From: Microbacterium oleivorans
Lineage (GTDB): Bacteria; Actinomycetota; Actinomycetes; Actinomycetales; Microbacteriaceae
Assembly: GCF_013389665.1 (NCBI RefSeq)
Contig: NZ_CP058316.1
Coordinates: 3,224,001 to 3,288,000 of the forward strand
Reading direction: 5' to 3'
DNA length: 64,000 bases
The position numbers and the translations under genes were made by a program. Numbering within the stretch: the stretch's first letter is position 1; the number at the start of each line of letters is the position of its first letter. Positions 26,876-35,966 of this stretch are shown here, piece by piece. Under the pieces are notes generated by a model that was not told the origin of the DNA, ran no database searches, and saw only the letters and a program-made list of their open reading frames with translations.

Positions 26876-28048
26876 GGCCTCCTCGAGCACGTCGGGTCGT
26901 TTGCAGGCCGCGAACCGCACCAGGGTGGCGTACTCGTCGCGGTGCGCCTCGGAGGCGAACGCGGTGAGCGGGATCGCGACGACGCCCGCACGCGCGGGCA
27001 GCTCTCGGCAGAACGCCGCGGCGTCGACGGCGCCGAGGGGGGCGGCGTCGGCGACGGTGAAGTACGACCCGGCGGGAGTCGAGACGGCGAAGCCCGCGGC
27101 CCGCAGGCCCGCGCCCAGCGTGTCGCGTCCGGCGCGCAGTCGCGCCGCGATGGCGGTGAACGTCGCATCGGGAAGGCGCAGTCCGGTCGCGACGGCCGGC
27201 TGGAACGGCCCGGCGTTGACGTAGGTGAGCCATTGCTTCACGGCGAGCACCGCACGCACGAGCTCGGCCGGCCCCGAGATCCAGCCGACCTTCCAGCCGG
27301 TCACCGAGAAGGTCTTGCCGGCGGACGAGATCGACAGGGTGCGATCGGCCGCTCCGGGCAGGGTGGACAACGGCACGTGGGGCTGGTCGAAGGTGAGGTG
27401 CTCGTAGACCTCGTCGGTGACGATGACCGCATCGTGCCGGTCGGCGAGCCGGACGATCTCGCCTGCCACCTCGCGGCTGAACACCGCGCCGGTGGGGTTG
27501 TGCGGATCGTTCACCAGGATGATGCGCGTGCGATCGGTGACGGCGGCGCGAAGCCGATCGAGGTCGGGCTGGAAGTCGGGCCAGCGCAGCGGTACCGTCA
27601 CGAGGCGGGCGCCGGCCAACGCCACGAGCGCGGCGTAGGCGTCGTAGTACGGCTCGAACACGACCACCTCGTCGTCGGGCCCGTCGACCAGGGCGAGGAT
27701 CGTCGCGGCGAGGGCCTCGGTCGCTCCGGCCGTGACCAGGATCTCCGTCTCCGGGTCGAGAGGGATGCCGTACCAGTGGGCCTGATGCTCGGCGATCGCC
27801 GCGAGCAGGTCGGGCTCGCCCCGCCCGGGCGGGTACTGGTTGCGGCCGCTCGCGATGGCCTCGCGCGCGGCCTCGAGGACGGGCGCGGGAGCGTCGTCGT
27901 CGGGGAAGCCCTGGCCGAGGTTGAGAGCTCCGGTGCGGCCCGCGAGGGCGCTCATCTCGGCGAAGATGGTGGGGACGGCGGACCCGTCCTCGGTGAGCAG
28001 GCCGGCGCCGCGGGCGGCGCGGCGCCAAGCGCCGGAAACCTCGTGCAT
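26849..28048 (-). CDS. Class I/II PLP-dependent aminotransferase
   Basis: A 399-residue fold-type I enzyme. The PLP Lys lies in SISSAGKTFSVTGWKVGW, the Asn/Asp pair in NDPHNPTGAVFS and VIVTDEVYEHLTF, and the C-terminal substrate Arg near LVRFAACK. The N-terminal NLGQGFPDDDAPAPV and NQYPPGRGEPDL place it with the YbdL/kynurenine-glutamine transaminase branch rather than aspartate aminotransferase. The ATG at 28048 is preceded by TAGCCT and seven bases, so it is probably leaderless. It converges with the amidase gene. Likely amino donors are glutamine, methionine or aromatic residues. Confidence 0.85.
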   Translation of the reverse strand: MHEVSGAWRRAARGAGLLTEDGSAVPTIFAEMSALAGRTGALNLGQGFPDDDAPAPVLEAAREAIASGRNQYPPGRGEPDLLAAIAEHQAHWYGIPLDPETEILVTAGATEALAATILALVDGPDDEVVVFEPYYDAYAALVALAGARLVTVPLRWPDFQPDLDRLRAAVTDRTRIILVNDPHNPTGAVFSREVAGEIVRLADRHDAVIVTDEVYEHLTFDQPHVPLSTLPGAADRTLSISSAGKTFSVTGWKVGWISGPAELVRAVLAVKQWLTYVNAGPFQPAVATGLRLPDATFTAIAARLRAGRDTLGAGLRAAGFAVSTPAGSYFTVADAAPLGAVDAAAFCRELPARAGVVAIPLTAFASEAHRDEYATLVRFAACKRPDVLEEASARLAAAF

Positions 28049-28148
28049 CCGGCTCAGGCTACACGCATAGGACCGTCCCAACCTCGGCATAGGCAAACCA
28101 CAGAGTCGGGCGGCAGTCTGGTCTCGCTTGGACAAAGGAGCAACTTCG

Positions 28149-29606
28149 ATGAGCGACCCGCAGACCCCCGACGACCGCACTCCCGACGCGCCGCGCGCCG
28201 CCGAGCAGCCCGCCGACCACACCCCGACCTCCGCACCCTCTCCCGATGCCGCACCGGCGGCACGTGCAGAGGCGTCCATCCCGCCGCGGCCGCCGCTGCC
28301 CGGGTACGAGGCGGCCGCCGGCTCGGCATTCCACACGCAGCCGACGCAGCCGTACGGCGCGCCCCTGTACTCCTACGGTCCGCCGGTGACGACGACCGAG
28401 ACGCATGACAAGCAGAAGGTCGGCGGGGGGAAGATCGCCGCGATCCTCGTCGCGGCCGCGCTCGTCGGCGGTGCGGCAGGCATCGGCGGGGCGGCCGCGG
28501 TGGGCTCGTCCTTCGTCGCCGCTCCCACCTCGCAGAGCGCCGGTCCCTCGTCGATCACCGTCAACAACCCCGACTCGGTCAACGCGACGACCGCCATCGC
28601 CACGAAGGTGCTGCCGAGCGTCGTGACCATCTCGGCCTCGTCGGGTACCTCGGGCGGCACCGGCTCGGGTGTCATCCTCAGCGATGACGGCTACGTCCTC
28701 ACCAACACCCACGTCGTCACCCTCGACGGTGCGACGGGTGACCCCCGGCTGTCGGTGACCACGTCGGACGGCCGGGTGTTCGCCGCGACCATCGTGGGCA
28801 CCGACCCCACCTACGACCTCGCGGTCATCAAGCTCACCGACGCATCGGGCCTGACCCCGATCGAGTTCGCCGATTCGAGCAAGCTCAACGTCGGCGACCA
28901 GACCGTCGCCGTGGGTGCGCCGCTCGGCCTGTCGAACACCGTCACCACCGGAATCGTCAGCGCACTGAACCGGTCGATCCAGATCGCATCCTCCGCCGCC
29001 CCGGAATCGGAGGGCGACACCGACCAGGGGTCGCCCGGGGGTCGAACCCCCTTCGAGTTCGACTTCGGTCAGGGACAGCAGTCGCCGACCCAGGCGACGT
29101 CGTCGATCGCCATCTCGGTGATCCAGACCGACGCGGCCATCAACCCCGGCAACTCCGGCGGCGCGCTCGTCGACGGGGAGGGTCGCCTCATCGGCATCAA
29201 CGTCGCGATCGCCAGCGCCGGCGGGACCTCGACCGAGGCCGGATCGATCGGCGTGGGCTTCGCCATCCCCTCGACCGTCGCCGAACGGGTGGCGAACGAG
29301 ATCATCGATGACGGATCGGCCAGCCACGGCCTGCTCGGCGCGACCGTCGGCGACGCCGCGGCCGTCGAGGGCGCCACGCGAGCCGGCGCGCTGATCAACG
29401 AGGTCACCCCGGGCGGGGCCGCCGCGACCGCGGGCCTGCAGCAGGGCGACATCGTGACGACGTTCGACGACATCGCCATCACCGATCAGGTCGACCTCAC
29501 CGCTCAGGTGCGGGCGCTGGCCGCCGGCAGCGAGGTGGAGGTCACCTACGTGCGCGACGGTCGCGAGCAGACCGCCACCGTGACCCTGGGCGAGCTGCAG
29601 CAGTAG
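28149..29606 (+). CDS. HtrA/DegP-type membrane serine protease with PDZ domain
   Basis: A 485-residue envelope quality-control protease. A Pro/Ala-rich cytoplasmic tail of about 90 residues precedes a transmembrane helix at about 95-120 (IAAILVAAALVGGAAGIGGA). The trypsin-like domain follows with His in TNTHVV (about 187), Asp in TYDLAVIKL (about 222) and Ser in GNSGGALVDG (about 336). An insertion of about 40 residues rich in Glu/Gln/Gly precedes the Ser. One PDZ domain spans about 390-480 (GGAAATAGLQQGDIVTTFDD). Start ATG 28149 has AAAGGAG 9 nt upstream. It is monocistronic, ending in a perfect 15-bp-stem terminator. Confidence 0.93.
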   Translation: MSDPQTPDDRTPDAPRAAEQPADHTPTSAPSPDAAPAARAEASIPPRPPLPGYEAAAGSAFHTQPTQPYGAPLYSYGPPVTTTETHDKQKVGGGKIAAILVAAALVGGAAGIGGAAAVGSSFVAAPTSQSAGPSSITVNNPDSVNATTAIATKVLPSVVTISASSGTSGGTGSGVILSDDGYVLTNTHVVTLDGATGDPRLSVTTSDGRVFAATIVGTDPTYDLAVIKLTDASGLTPIEFADSSKLNVGDQTVAVGAPLGLSNTVTTGIVSALNRSIQIASSAAPESEGDTDQGSPGGRTPFEFDFGQGQQSPTQATSSIAISVIQTDAAINPGNSGGALVDGEGRLIGINVAIASAGGTSTEAGSIGVGFAIPSTVAERVANEIIDDGSASHGLLGATVGDAAAVEGATRAGALINEVTPGGAAATAGLQQGDIVTTFDDIAITDQVDLTAQVRALAAGSEVEVTYVRDGREQTATVTLGELQQ

Positions 29607-29621
29607 CCCGCCTCGGGAACC

Positions 29622-29656
29622 GACGCCACCCCGCGATAGGCTCGCGGGGTGGCGTC
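29622..29656 (+). terminator. Terminator containing the next gene's -10 box and start codon
   Basis: GACGCCACCCCGCGA (29622-29636) and TCGCGGGGTGGCGTC (29642-29656) form a perfect 15-bp stem with loop TAGGC, followed by TTTC: a strong intrinsic terminator for the protease gene. The loop plus the first stem base read TAGGCT (29637-29642), a -10 box, and six bases later comes GTG (29649), the start of the next gene. The new transcript would begin at that GTG and lack the left arm, so it would not fold into the terminator. Confidence 0.7.
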
Positions 29657-30896
29657 TTTCTCGTTCGGCGCGGGCAACGCGGGAAAGCTCCTGCGCCTCC
29701 CGCTGTACGCGGCCGGACGCCTCGCCACCGCCGTCATCCCGCGGACACGCGGCGACTGGGTGTTCGGCTGCGCTGTCGGCATCGCCGACGGCGCGCTGGC
29801 ACTGTGGAACGTGACGCCGCGCTCGCGCGCGGTCTGGCTCGTGAGCGACGACCGTCAGGCCGCCGAGGCTCGCCGTCGCGGCATCCCGAGCGTCCCCCGC
29901 GACTCGCTGCGCGGATTCTGGCTGACCGCTCGAGCGCGCGTCGTGGTGGTGACGCACGGTCTCGGCGACGTCAACCGCTATGCCGTCGCGGGTGCGCACA
30001 TCGTGCAGCTGTGGCACGGGATCCCGCTCAAGCGCATCGGGCTCGACGCGCCGGTCACCGCCGACCCGGGCCGGCTGGCGCGCATCCCCGGTGCGCGCCG
30101 GCTGATCGCCCGCGCCTACCGGCGCACGCAGGCGCAGATCGCGCTCCTTCCGGCGGCATCGCACCTCGCGCGCGGCCGGCTCGAGAGCGCTTTCGGGCTC
30201 GACGACGAGCGGGTGCGCGTGCTGGGGGAGCCGCGGGTCGACGTGCTCTCACCGGAGGATCGGGATGCCGCGCGCGCCGACGCGCGCGCCGGACTCGAGG
30301 CGCTCGTACCCGGGCTCGGCGACGCCCGCCTCGTGCTGTACGCACCGACCTGGCGGGACGGCGCGCCCGATCCGGCGGTACCGGACACCGCGGAGTGGGC
30401 ACAGCTGACGGGCTTGCTCGATGACGACGACGCGGTTCTGCTCGTCCGGTCGCACCCGCTGGGCGGCGGCGACTACGCGCCCGATCCGCCGCATCCGCGG
30501 GTCCGCTCGCTGAACAGTGACATCGTGGCCGACGTCACCCCGCTGCTCCCGGCGATGGACGTCCTGGTGACCGACTACTCGTCGCTCGCCTACGACGCGG
30601 GGCTGGTTCCGCTCGCGACGCTGTTCCTGGCACCCGACGTCGACGACTACGCCCGCACCCGCGGCTTCTACGGGACGTACCGTGAGGTGGCGGGCGACGA
30701 TGCCGCGGCATCCTGGTCCGAGCTCGCGCCGGTGCTCGAGCGCACCCTGTCCGATCCGTCGGAATCGAGCCGCCGACGAGACCGTGCGGCCGTGCTCAGC
30801 GCGCGGATGCACGCCTGGCGCGACGGCGGCAACGCCCGTCGTGTCCATGAGGCCATCGTGACCGCCGTGCCTGCCGCCCGAGAGGAGACCGCATGA
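29649..30896 (+). CDS. CDP-glycerol glycerophosphotransferase-like enzyme (TagB/TagF type) 1
   Basis: A 415-residue GT-B-like transferase. Family motifs are clear: VQLWHGIPLKRIG at about 120 (catalytic His), LVLYAPTWRDG at about 230, VLLVRSHPLGG at about 265, and VLVTDYSSLAYDAG at about 305. Members add glycerol phosphate or ribitol phosphate from CDP-activated donors to teichoic-acid-type polymers at the inner face of the membrane. The donor and polymer cannot be told apart by sequence here. The GTG start follows a TAGGCT box by six bases (leaderless). It overlaps the next paralogue by 4 bp (ATGA), so the two are made together. Confidence 0.88.
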   Translation: MASFSFGAGNAGKLLRLPLYAAGRLATAVIPRTRGDWVFGCAVGIADGALALWNVTPRSRAVWLVSDDRQAAEARRRGIPSVPRDSLRGFWLTARARVVVVTHGLGDVNRYAVAGAHIVQLWHGIPLKRIGLDAPVTADPGRLARIPGARRLIARAYRRTQAQIALLPAASHLARGRLESAFGLDDERVRVLGEPRVDVLSPEDRDAARADARAGLEALVPGLGDARLVLYAPTWRDGAPDPAVPDTAEWAQLTGLLDDDDAVLLVRSHPLGGGDYAPDPPHPRVRSLNSDIVADVTPLLPAMDVLVTDYSSLAYDAGLVPLATLFLAPDVDDYARTRGFYGTYREVAGDDAAASWSELAPVLERTLSDPSESSRRRDRAAVLSARMHAWRDGGNARRVHEAIVTAVPAAREETA

Positions 30897-32344
30897 TCCG
30901 CGTGCGATTCGAGGGCACCGACCCCGGTCCCGTGATGGTCGTCGCCGCCGACGGTGAGGCACCCGCGTCGGTCGCTCTCTCGGGCGCACGCGCGAGCGTC
31001 GCGGTCGGGGTCGAACAGCGCGCTTCCGGATGGGAGGCGCGGGTGCCGCTGCGTGCGGCGCGCTGGGGCGGGCCCGAGCTGCCGCTGCCGAGCGGGGTGT
31101 ACGACCTGATGATCGACGGGCGCGCCGCGCCGCCCTCCGCCGCGGAGGCGCCGGCACCGCCGGTCGTGTTCAGCACGCTGCGGGCGGGGTGGGACGGCAC
31201 GCGCGTGACGATCGGGCCGCCGCTGGATCCGGCTCTGGCGTCGGGTGAAGGGCAGAGCGCCCTCGAAGTGCGCTACGCGGGACGCCGGGAGCCGCTCGAG
31301 AACGCCGTCTTCTTCGAGAGCTTCTACGGACGCACCGCCGGCGACAATCCGCGCGCCATCGACCGCGAGCTCGCGCGTGTGGCTCCGGCCGTGACGCGCT
31401 ACTGGAGTGTCGTCGACCTCTCGGTACCGGTCCCGGCGGGTGCGGTGGCCATCGTCGAGGGGAGCCCGGAGTGGTGGCGGGCACGCGGCGCGGCCCGGCT
31501 GCTCGTGGTCAACGACTGGCTCCGCCGCCGCTTCGTGCGCCGGCCCGGCCAGATCGTGCTGCAGACCTGGCACGGCACGCCGCTCAAGCGCCTCGCACTG
31601 CACCGCCCCGGCTTCGATCCGCGTCGCGCTCTCGCCGTCGTGCGCGAGAGTCGACGGTGGAACGTGCTCCTGGCCCAGAACCCGTACGGCGCTCGTGTGC
31701 TGCGCAAGGCCTACGCCTTCCTGCGTCGCCCGGTGTGGGTGGAGGGATATCCCCGCACCGACGATCTGCACCACCGGCGCCGCGACGACGTGCGTGCCGG
31801 CCTCGGCATCGACCCGGACGAGCGCGTGCTGCTGTACGCGCCCACGTGGCGCGACGACCGCGAGACGATCGTCGACTTCCTCGACCTGCCCGCGCTCGCA
31901 GACGCCGCCGATGCCGTCGTGCTCGTGCGGGGTCACTCGCGCACCCTGCTCCCCGGGTCCGACGAGCGGGGCCCTCGCGTCATCGACGTCACGGGGCACC
32001 CCGATCTGGCAGCGCTGCAGGTCGCCTCGGACGCGCTCATCACCGACTACTCGTCGGTGATGTTCGACTACTCGGTCACCGGCAAGCCGATGTACTTCTT
32101 CGTACCCGACCTCGAGCACTACCGGGGTGAGCTGCGGGGGTTCTACTTCGACCTCTCCGAGCAGGCGCCGGGGCCGCTGGTCACCACCCTCGAAGACCTG
32201 GTCGAGGCGCTGGGCGCGGATACGCGCCGATTCGACGAGCGATACACCCGATGGCGGGCGCGGTTCAACGATCGCGACGACGGGCACGCCGCCGAACGGG
32301 TCGTCGCCCGCATCCTCGATCAGGGGTACGTCGCGCGCGACTGA
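30893..32344 (+). CDS. CDP-glycerol glycerophosphotransferase-like enzyme 2, with N-terminal extension
   Basis: A 483-residue paralogue of the gene upstream. Residues 1-110 form a beta-rich extension without counterpart in the neighbour (VAADGEAPASVALSG, GVYDLMIDGRAAPPS). The transferase part has LQTWHGTPLKRLALH at about 225, VLLYAPTWRDDRETI at about 315, VVLVRGHSRTLLPG, and ITDYSSVMFDYSVTG at about 385. It is coupled to gene 1 by ATGA overlap. A primer-type and a polymerase-type enzyme working in sequence is a reasonable reading but unproven. It converges on a glycosyltransferase gene 18 bp away. Confidence 0.88.
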   Translation: MIRVRFEGTDPGPVMVVAADGEAPASVALSGARASVAVGVEQRASGWEARVPLRAARWGGPELPLPSGVYDLMIDGRAAPPSAAEAPAPPVVFSTLRAGWDGTRVTIGPPLDPALASGEGQSALEVRYAGRREPLENAVFFESFYGRTAGDNPRAIDRELARVAPAVTRYWSVVDLSVPVPAGAVAIVEGSPEWWRARGAARLLVVNDWLRRRFVRRPGQIVLQTWHGTPLKRLALHRPGFDPRRALAVVRESRRWNVLLAQNPYGARVLRKAYAFLRRPVWVEGYPRTDDLHHRRRDDVRAGLGIDPDERVLLYAPTWRDDRETIVDFLDLPALADAADAVVLVRGHSRTLLPGSDERGPRVIDVTGHPDLAALQVASDALITDYSSVMFDYSVTGKPMYFFVPDLEHYRGELRGFYFDLSEQAPGPLVTTLEDLVEALGADTRRFDERYTRWRARFNDRDDGHAAERVVARILDQGYVARD

Positions 32345-32362
32345 CGGCAGCGGCTCCGCGGG

Positions 32363-33451
32363 TCAGGGCAGCGGCGTGTTGCGGGCGAGACGCGACGTGT
32401 CGACGGTGCCACGCGCCCCGCGCAGAAGGCCCTGCACGAAGCCGACGCCCCACGACAGGTGCATCGATGGCAGCACGGCGAGCGTCCACAGCCGATCGCG
32501 CAGCCCGCGCCCGCCGCCGCGGCCGGCGGCGACGGCGACGAGGGCGGCATAGGCGGCCACCGGAAGATGAACCACGGACGCCGCGATCGCCACCCACCCC
32601 GTGATCGCACCGGTCACCTGCAGGACGCCCACGGCCAGCGACGCGCCGACGGCGACGACCAGCGCCGGGGGAGCGAAGAACCGCAGACCGTTGCGCCGCC
32701 CGAACCGCCGCACGAGCTCGCCGCGCCACGATCCGGTGGCACGGAACTGGCGGATCAGACGCGTCCAGCTCTCCCGCGGCCAGTAGGTCACCTCGAGCTC
32801 GGGGTCGAACCACACGCGGTATCCGGCGTGCCGGATGCGGAGGTTCAGCTCCCAGTCCTCACCCCGCCGGATGCCCTCGTCGAAGAGCCCGACCTCCTCG
32901 AGCACGGCCCGGCGCATGACCCCGAGATAGGCCGATTCGGCGGGTCCCTCGGTCGTGCCGCCGTGGTAGGCCCCGCCGCCGAGACCGATCCTCGAGTTGT
33001 AGGCCCGTGCGACGGCGCGCTGGAACGGTGTGCGGCCGTCGGCGCGCATGACCCCGCCGACGTTCGCGGCCTCGACGCGCGCGAGCGTCGCGAGGGCCGC
33101 GCCGGTGTAGCCGGGCTCGAGCTCGGAGTGCGCGTCGACGCGGACGACCGTGGGGTAGCGCGCGGCGCGGATGGCGATGTTGAGCCCCACCGGGATGTGC
33201 GCGGCGGGGTTGCGGACGAGTCGAACGCGCGGGTCGGCATCCGCGAGGCGCTGCGCGACGGCCTCGGTGCCGTCCGTGGACGGGCCGAGAGCGAGGACGA
33301 TCTCGGTCGGGGCGTCGACATCCTGCGCGAGGACGCTGCGCACCGCGCGCTCGAGATAGGCGCGCTCGTTGAGCACCGGCATGACGAACGAGACCCCGTC
33401 TTCCGGTGCCGGCACGGGGGCCGGCCGCGGGCGGCGCGGGACGTCATGCAT
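32363..33451 (-). CDS. Membrane glycosyltransferase family 2
   Basis: A 362-residue GT-A glycosyltransferase. VSFVMPVLNERAYLERAVRS opens the nucleotide-binding fold; VRVDAHSELEPGY holds the metal-binding acidic motif; GEDWELNLRIRHAGY is the ED-type catalytic region, and SWTRLIRQFRATGSWRG resembles the Q/RxxRW-like segment. Two or three hydrophobic helices follow after about residue 265. This layout resembles succinoglycan ExoA-type transferases. It sits between teichoic-acid-like transferase genes, so a role in wall or surface polymer synthesis is likely; the sugar is unknown. Confidence 0.87.
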   Translation of the reverse strand: MHDVPRRPRPAPVPAPEDGVSFVMPVLNERAYLERAVRSVLAQDVDAPTEIVLALGPSTDGTEAVAQRLADADPRVRLVRNPAAHIPVGLNIAIRAARYPTVVRVDAHSELEPGYTGAALATLARVEAANVGGVMRADGRTPFQRAVARAYNSRIGLGGGAYHGGTTEGPAESAYLGVMRRAVLEEVGLFDEGIRRGEDWELNLRIRHAGYRVWFDPELEVTYWPRESWTRLIRQFRATGSWRGELVRRFGRRNGLRFFAPPALVVAVGASLAVGVLQVTGAITGWVAIAASVVHLPVAAYAALVAVAAGRGGGRGLRDRLWTLAVLPSMHLSWGVGFVQGLLRGARGTVDTSRLARNTPLP

Positions 33452-33507
33452 CCGTCGATCATGCCACGCGTCCCGCGTCCGACCGGCACCGTCGGTACCC
33501 TGGAGGG

Positions 33508-34776
33508 GTGGGAATCATCACGGACGCGCGCAAGGCCGTCGATCTCGTCGGGCGGGCGGTGTCGAACCGCGCGGCGCACTTCGACGTGCTGCGATCGCTC
33601 GCCAAGCGGCCGCGGCCGCCCCGCAATCACTTCCGCATCGCGGTGTACTTCGCCGACGGCGACGTCAACATGTACCAGATGCGCCAGTGGTACAAGCCGC
33701 TGCAGAAGCTGGCCGAGACCTGGCCGCTCGTCGTGATCAGCCGCAACGCCACCGGGGCGCAGGCGCTGCTCGCCGACGGCGCGCTGCCCGTCGCGTTCAC
33801 GCCGTCGGTGCGCTCGCTCGAGTCGTTCGTCGCAGCGCAGGACATCCGGGTCGTGCTCTACGTCAACCAGAACACCCGCAACTTCCAGATGTTCCGCTAC
33901 GGTCACCGCTGGCACGTGTTCATCAACCACGGCGAGTCCGACAAGATGTACATGACCACCAACCAGTTCAAGGCGTACGACTACGCGCTCATCGCCGGCG
34001 ACGCCGCCCGCGAGCGGCTGGGTCGCGTGCTGTGGGACTACGACCTCGACAGCCGCACGATCGCGATCGGGCGCCCGCAGGCGGATCACTACTCCGGCTC
34101 GCTGCCGTACCCGGACGACGACCGGACCGTCATCCTCTACGCGCCGACGTGGGAGGGCGATCGGCCCGCCGCCCATTACGGGTCGATCGCCACCCACGGC
34201 GAAGCGCTGGCGGCCGCGGTGCTGGCCTCGCCGCGGCACCGGCTCATCTACCGACCTCACCCGCGCTCGGGCGTCGTCGACCGGGGTTACGGCGACGCGC
34301 ACAAGCGGATCGTCTCGGCGATCGCCGCGGCCAACGCGGCGGATCCGCTGGCACATCACGTGTTCGACCACGGCCCCGACCTCGGCTGGCAGCTCGCCGC
34401 CGCGGACCTCGCCGTGGTCGACATCTCCGCCATGGTCTACGACCGTCTCGCGGCGGATAAGCCGCTCCTGGTCACGCGCCCCGCAGATCCGGCGGCATTG
34501 GTCGACCGAGGTGGGTATCTGTCGGACGCCGAGTGGCTCGATGCAGCCGAGGCGGCGTCCGTGGTCGACATCGCCGACCGCGTCGCCGACGACCCCGAGG
34601 CGACGACGCGGTTGCAGGGCTGGTCGCGCCACTACTTCGGCGACACCGCACCCGGCGCCGCGACAGCGCGGTTCCATGCGGCGATCGCCCTGCTGATGCA
34701 GCGCTGGAACGAGTGGGACGCCCGCACGGTCGACGTCGCCGACGAGGCTGACGAGGCGGAGTTCGACGACGCCTGA
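33508..34776 (+). CDS. Divergent CDP-glycerol glycerophosphotransferase-like enzyme 3
   Basis: A 422-residue member of the same superfamily but drifted. Where the others have WHGxPLK it has VFINHGESDKMY at about 135; it keeps LYAPTWEGDRPA at about 205 and YRPHPRSGVVD at about 250, while the DYSS motif is VVDISAMVYDR. The catalytic His and the Pro-rich nucleotide site persist, so activity is plausible but the acceptor or donor may differ. TACCCT at 33496-33501 is followed by six bases and the GTG start, so it has its own leaderless promoter. It is divergent from the glycosyltransferase gene. Confidence 0.82.
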   Translation: MGIITDARKAVDLVGRAVSNRAAHFDVLRSLAKRPRPPRNHFRIAVYFADGDVNMYQMRQWYKPLQKLAETWPLVVISRNATGAQALLADGALPVAFTPSVRSLESFVAAQDIRVVLYVNQNTRNFQMFRYGHRWHVFINHGESDKMYMTTNQFKAYDYALIAGDAARERLGRVLWDYDLDSRTIAIGRPQADHYSGSLPYPDDDRTVILYAPTWEGDRPAAHYGSIATHGEALAAAVLASPRHRLIYRPHPRSGVVDRGYGDAHKRIVSAIAAANAADPLAHHVFDHGPDLGWQLAAADLAVVDISAMVYDRLAADKPLLVTRPADPAALVDRGGYLSDAEWLDAAEAASVVDIADRVADDPEATTRLQGWSRHYFGDTAPGAATARFHAAIALLMQRWNEWDARTVDVADEADEAEFDDA

Positions 34777-34787
34777 GGCGCCCTCGT

Positions 34788-35009
34788 TCAGACGGTGCCG
34801 GTGCCGAGCACGATGGCCGCCACGACGAAGAGCGCGGCCAGCGCGATCGCGATGACGACGAGCACGAGGTGCACCGTGAAGAAGCGCGTGCGGCGTCCGG
34901 CGGCGTCCGTCGCCCGCGGGTCGCGGGACACACGGCGCAGGAACGTCGGCCAGGTGACGACGTTGAAGGTCGCCCCCACGACGAGGACGGTGATCAGGAA
35001 GGCGGTCAC
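34788..35009 (-). CDS. Small two-helix membrane protein
   Basis: A 73-residue protein with two predicted transmembrane helices, residues 3-22 (AFLITVLVVGATFNVVTWPT) and about 47-70 (HLVLVVIAIALAALFVVAAI), joined by a basic loop RRVSRDPRATDAAGRRTR. Its GTG start overlaps the stop of the upstream gene by 4 bp, so it is the last gene of a three-gene operon with the nucleotidyltransferase. I do not recognise the family; the short double-pass form is typical of small accessory membrane proteins. Confidence 0.7.
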   Translation of the reverse strand: MTAFLITVLVVGATFNVVTWPTFLRRVSRDPRATDAAGRRTRFFTVHLVLVVIAIALAALFVVAAIVLGTGTV

Positions 35010-35929
35010 GGCGTCTCCGTTTCGGGGTGTGCGTCTGGATCGATGGCCGGCCGGGCCGTGCCGCGCCGGAAGGGTCGCGAGGCGATGCTGCCGATCGAAC
35101 GACCGGCACCGGTGACCGCGCCGCCGACGTGCCGCACGATCCCGCTGCTTCGCCCTATCGGATGGATTCCGGGGCGCGGATCGAGGTCGGGGGGAAAAGC
35201 CCCGGGCACGACGCCGAAGGCGCGACGGGCACCCGAGACGACCCGGCGACCGAGGATGTGGTTGCCGGTGCCGCCGATCGCGGCGCCGATGCCGAAAGGC
35301 ATCGCCTTGCCGATGATCGAGGCGCCGCCCGCGGCGGCGAACCGCCGGAGGAACGTATGGGTGAGCCGGTCGAGCACCGGACCGACGGCCGCGCGCGGCA
35401 GCGATGCGGTCACCAGCTCGCCCCAGTACGCGCTCATCGGGCCGCCGCGGCCGGTGGCCTGGCGCGCGAACTGGCCGACCAGGTCGGCACCCTCGCGACC
35501 GAGCATCAGGGCGAGCACGAGGGCCCGGGCGCGGTCGGGGTTGTCGACGGGGATGCCGTGCAGCTCGGACAGCGACTGGGCGAACAGCGCCGTCGCCTCG
35601 AGGAATCCGGCCGTCTCGACGCCGCTCAGGGCGAGCGTGGTGGCCGTGCCGATGCCGGGGATGACGGCTGTCGCACCGACGGCCGCCCCGCCGGTGGTCA
35701 CCGCGGTCAGGTAGCGGCGTTCGAGCATCCGCACCACCTGCGTCGTCGTCGCGGCAGGGTTGTGCTGCCGGATGCTGCGCAGGTGCGCGAGCACCACCGG
35801 GCGCTGGACCGCGAGCAACCGGTCGAGCGTGCGGACCGTCAGAGGGTGACGAGCGTCGTCGGAACCCTCCGCGTCGCGGCGGGGCGCGTCGTCGGGAAGC
35901 GAATCGATGCGGTGCACCGTGCGGGCCAT
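35006..35929 (-). CDS. Uncharacterised protein with central hydrophobic segment
   Basis: A 307-residue protein. Residues 1-65 are charged; a Gly/Ala/Thr-rich hydrophobic stretch at about 68-105 (TTGGAAVGATAVIPGIGTAT) could enter the membrane; another Gly-rich stretch near 195-220 (AAAGGASIIGKAMPFGIGAA) follows. The C-terminus is basic and Pro-rich. The PGIGTATTLALSGVETAGFL pattern recalls EcsC-like or DUF697-like hydrophobic hairpins, but I cannot assign a family. I start at ATG 35929 because GAGAGGA lies 8 nt upstream. It lies 37 nt after the nucleotidyltransferase and overlaps the small membrane gene, so the three are one operon. Confidence 0.7.
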   Translation of the reverse strand: MARTVHRIDSLPDDAPRRDAEGSDDARHPLTVRTLDRLLAVQRPVVLAHLRSIRQHNPAATTTQVVRMLERRYLTAVTTGGAAVGATAVIPGIGTATTLALSGVETAGFLEATALFAQSLSELHGIPVDNPDRARALVLALMLGREGADLVGQFARQATGRGGPMSAYWGELVTASLPRAAVGPVLDRLTHTFLRRFAAAGGASIIGKAMPFGIGAAIGGTGNHILGRRVVSGARRAFGVVPGAFPPDLDPRPGIHPIGRSSGIVRHVGGAVTGAGRSIGSIASRPFRRGTARPAIDPDAHPETETP

Positions 35930-35966
35930 GGCACCCATCCTCTCGCGCAGCGGCGCGGTGGGGGCG

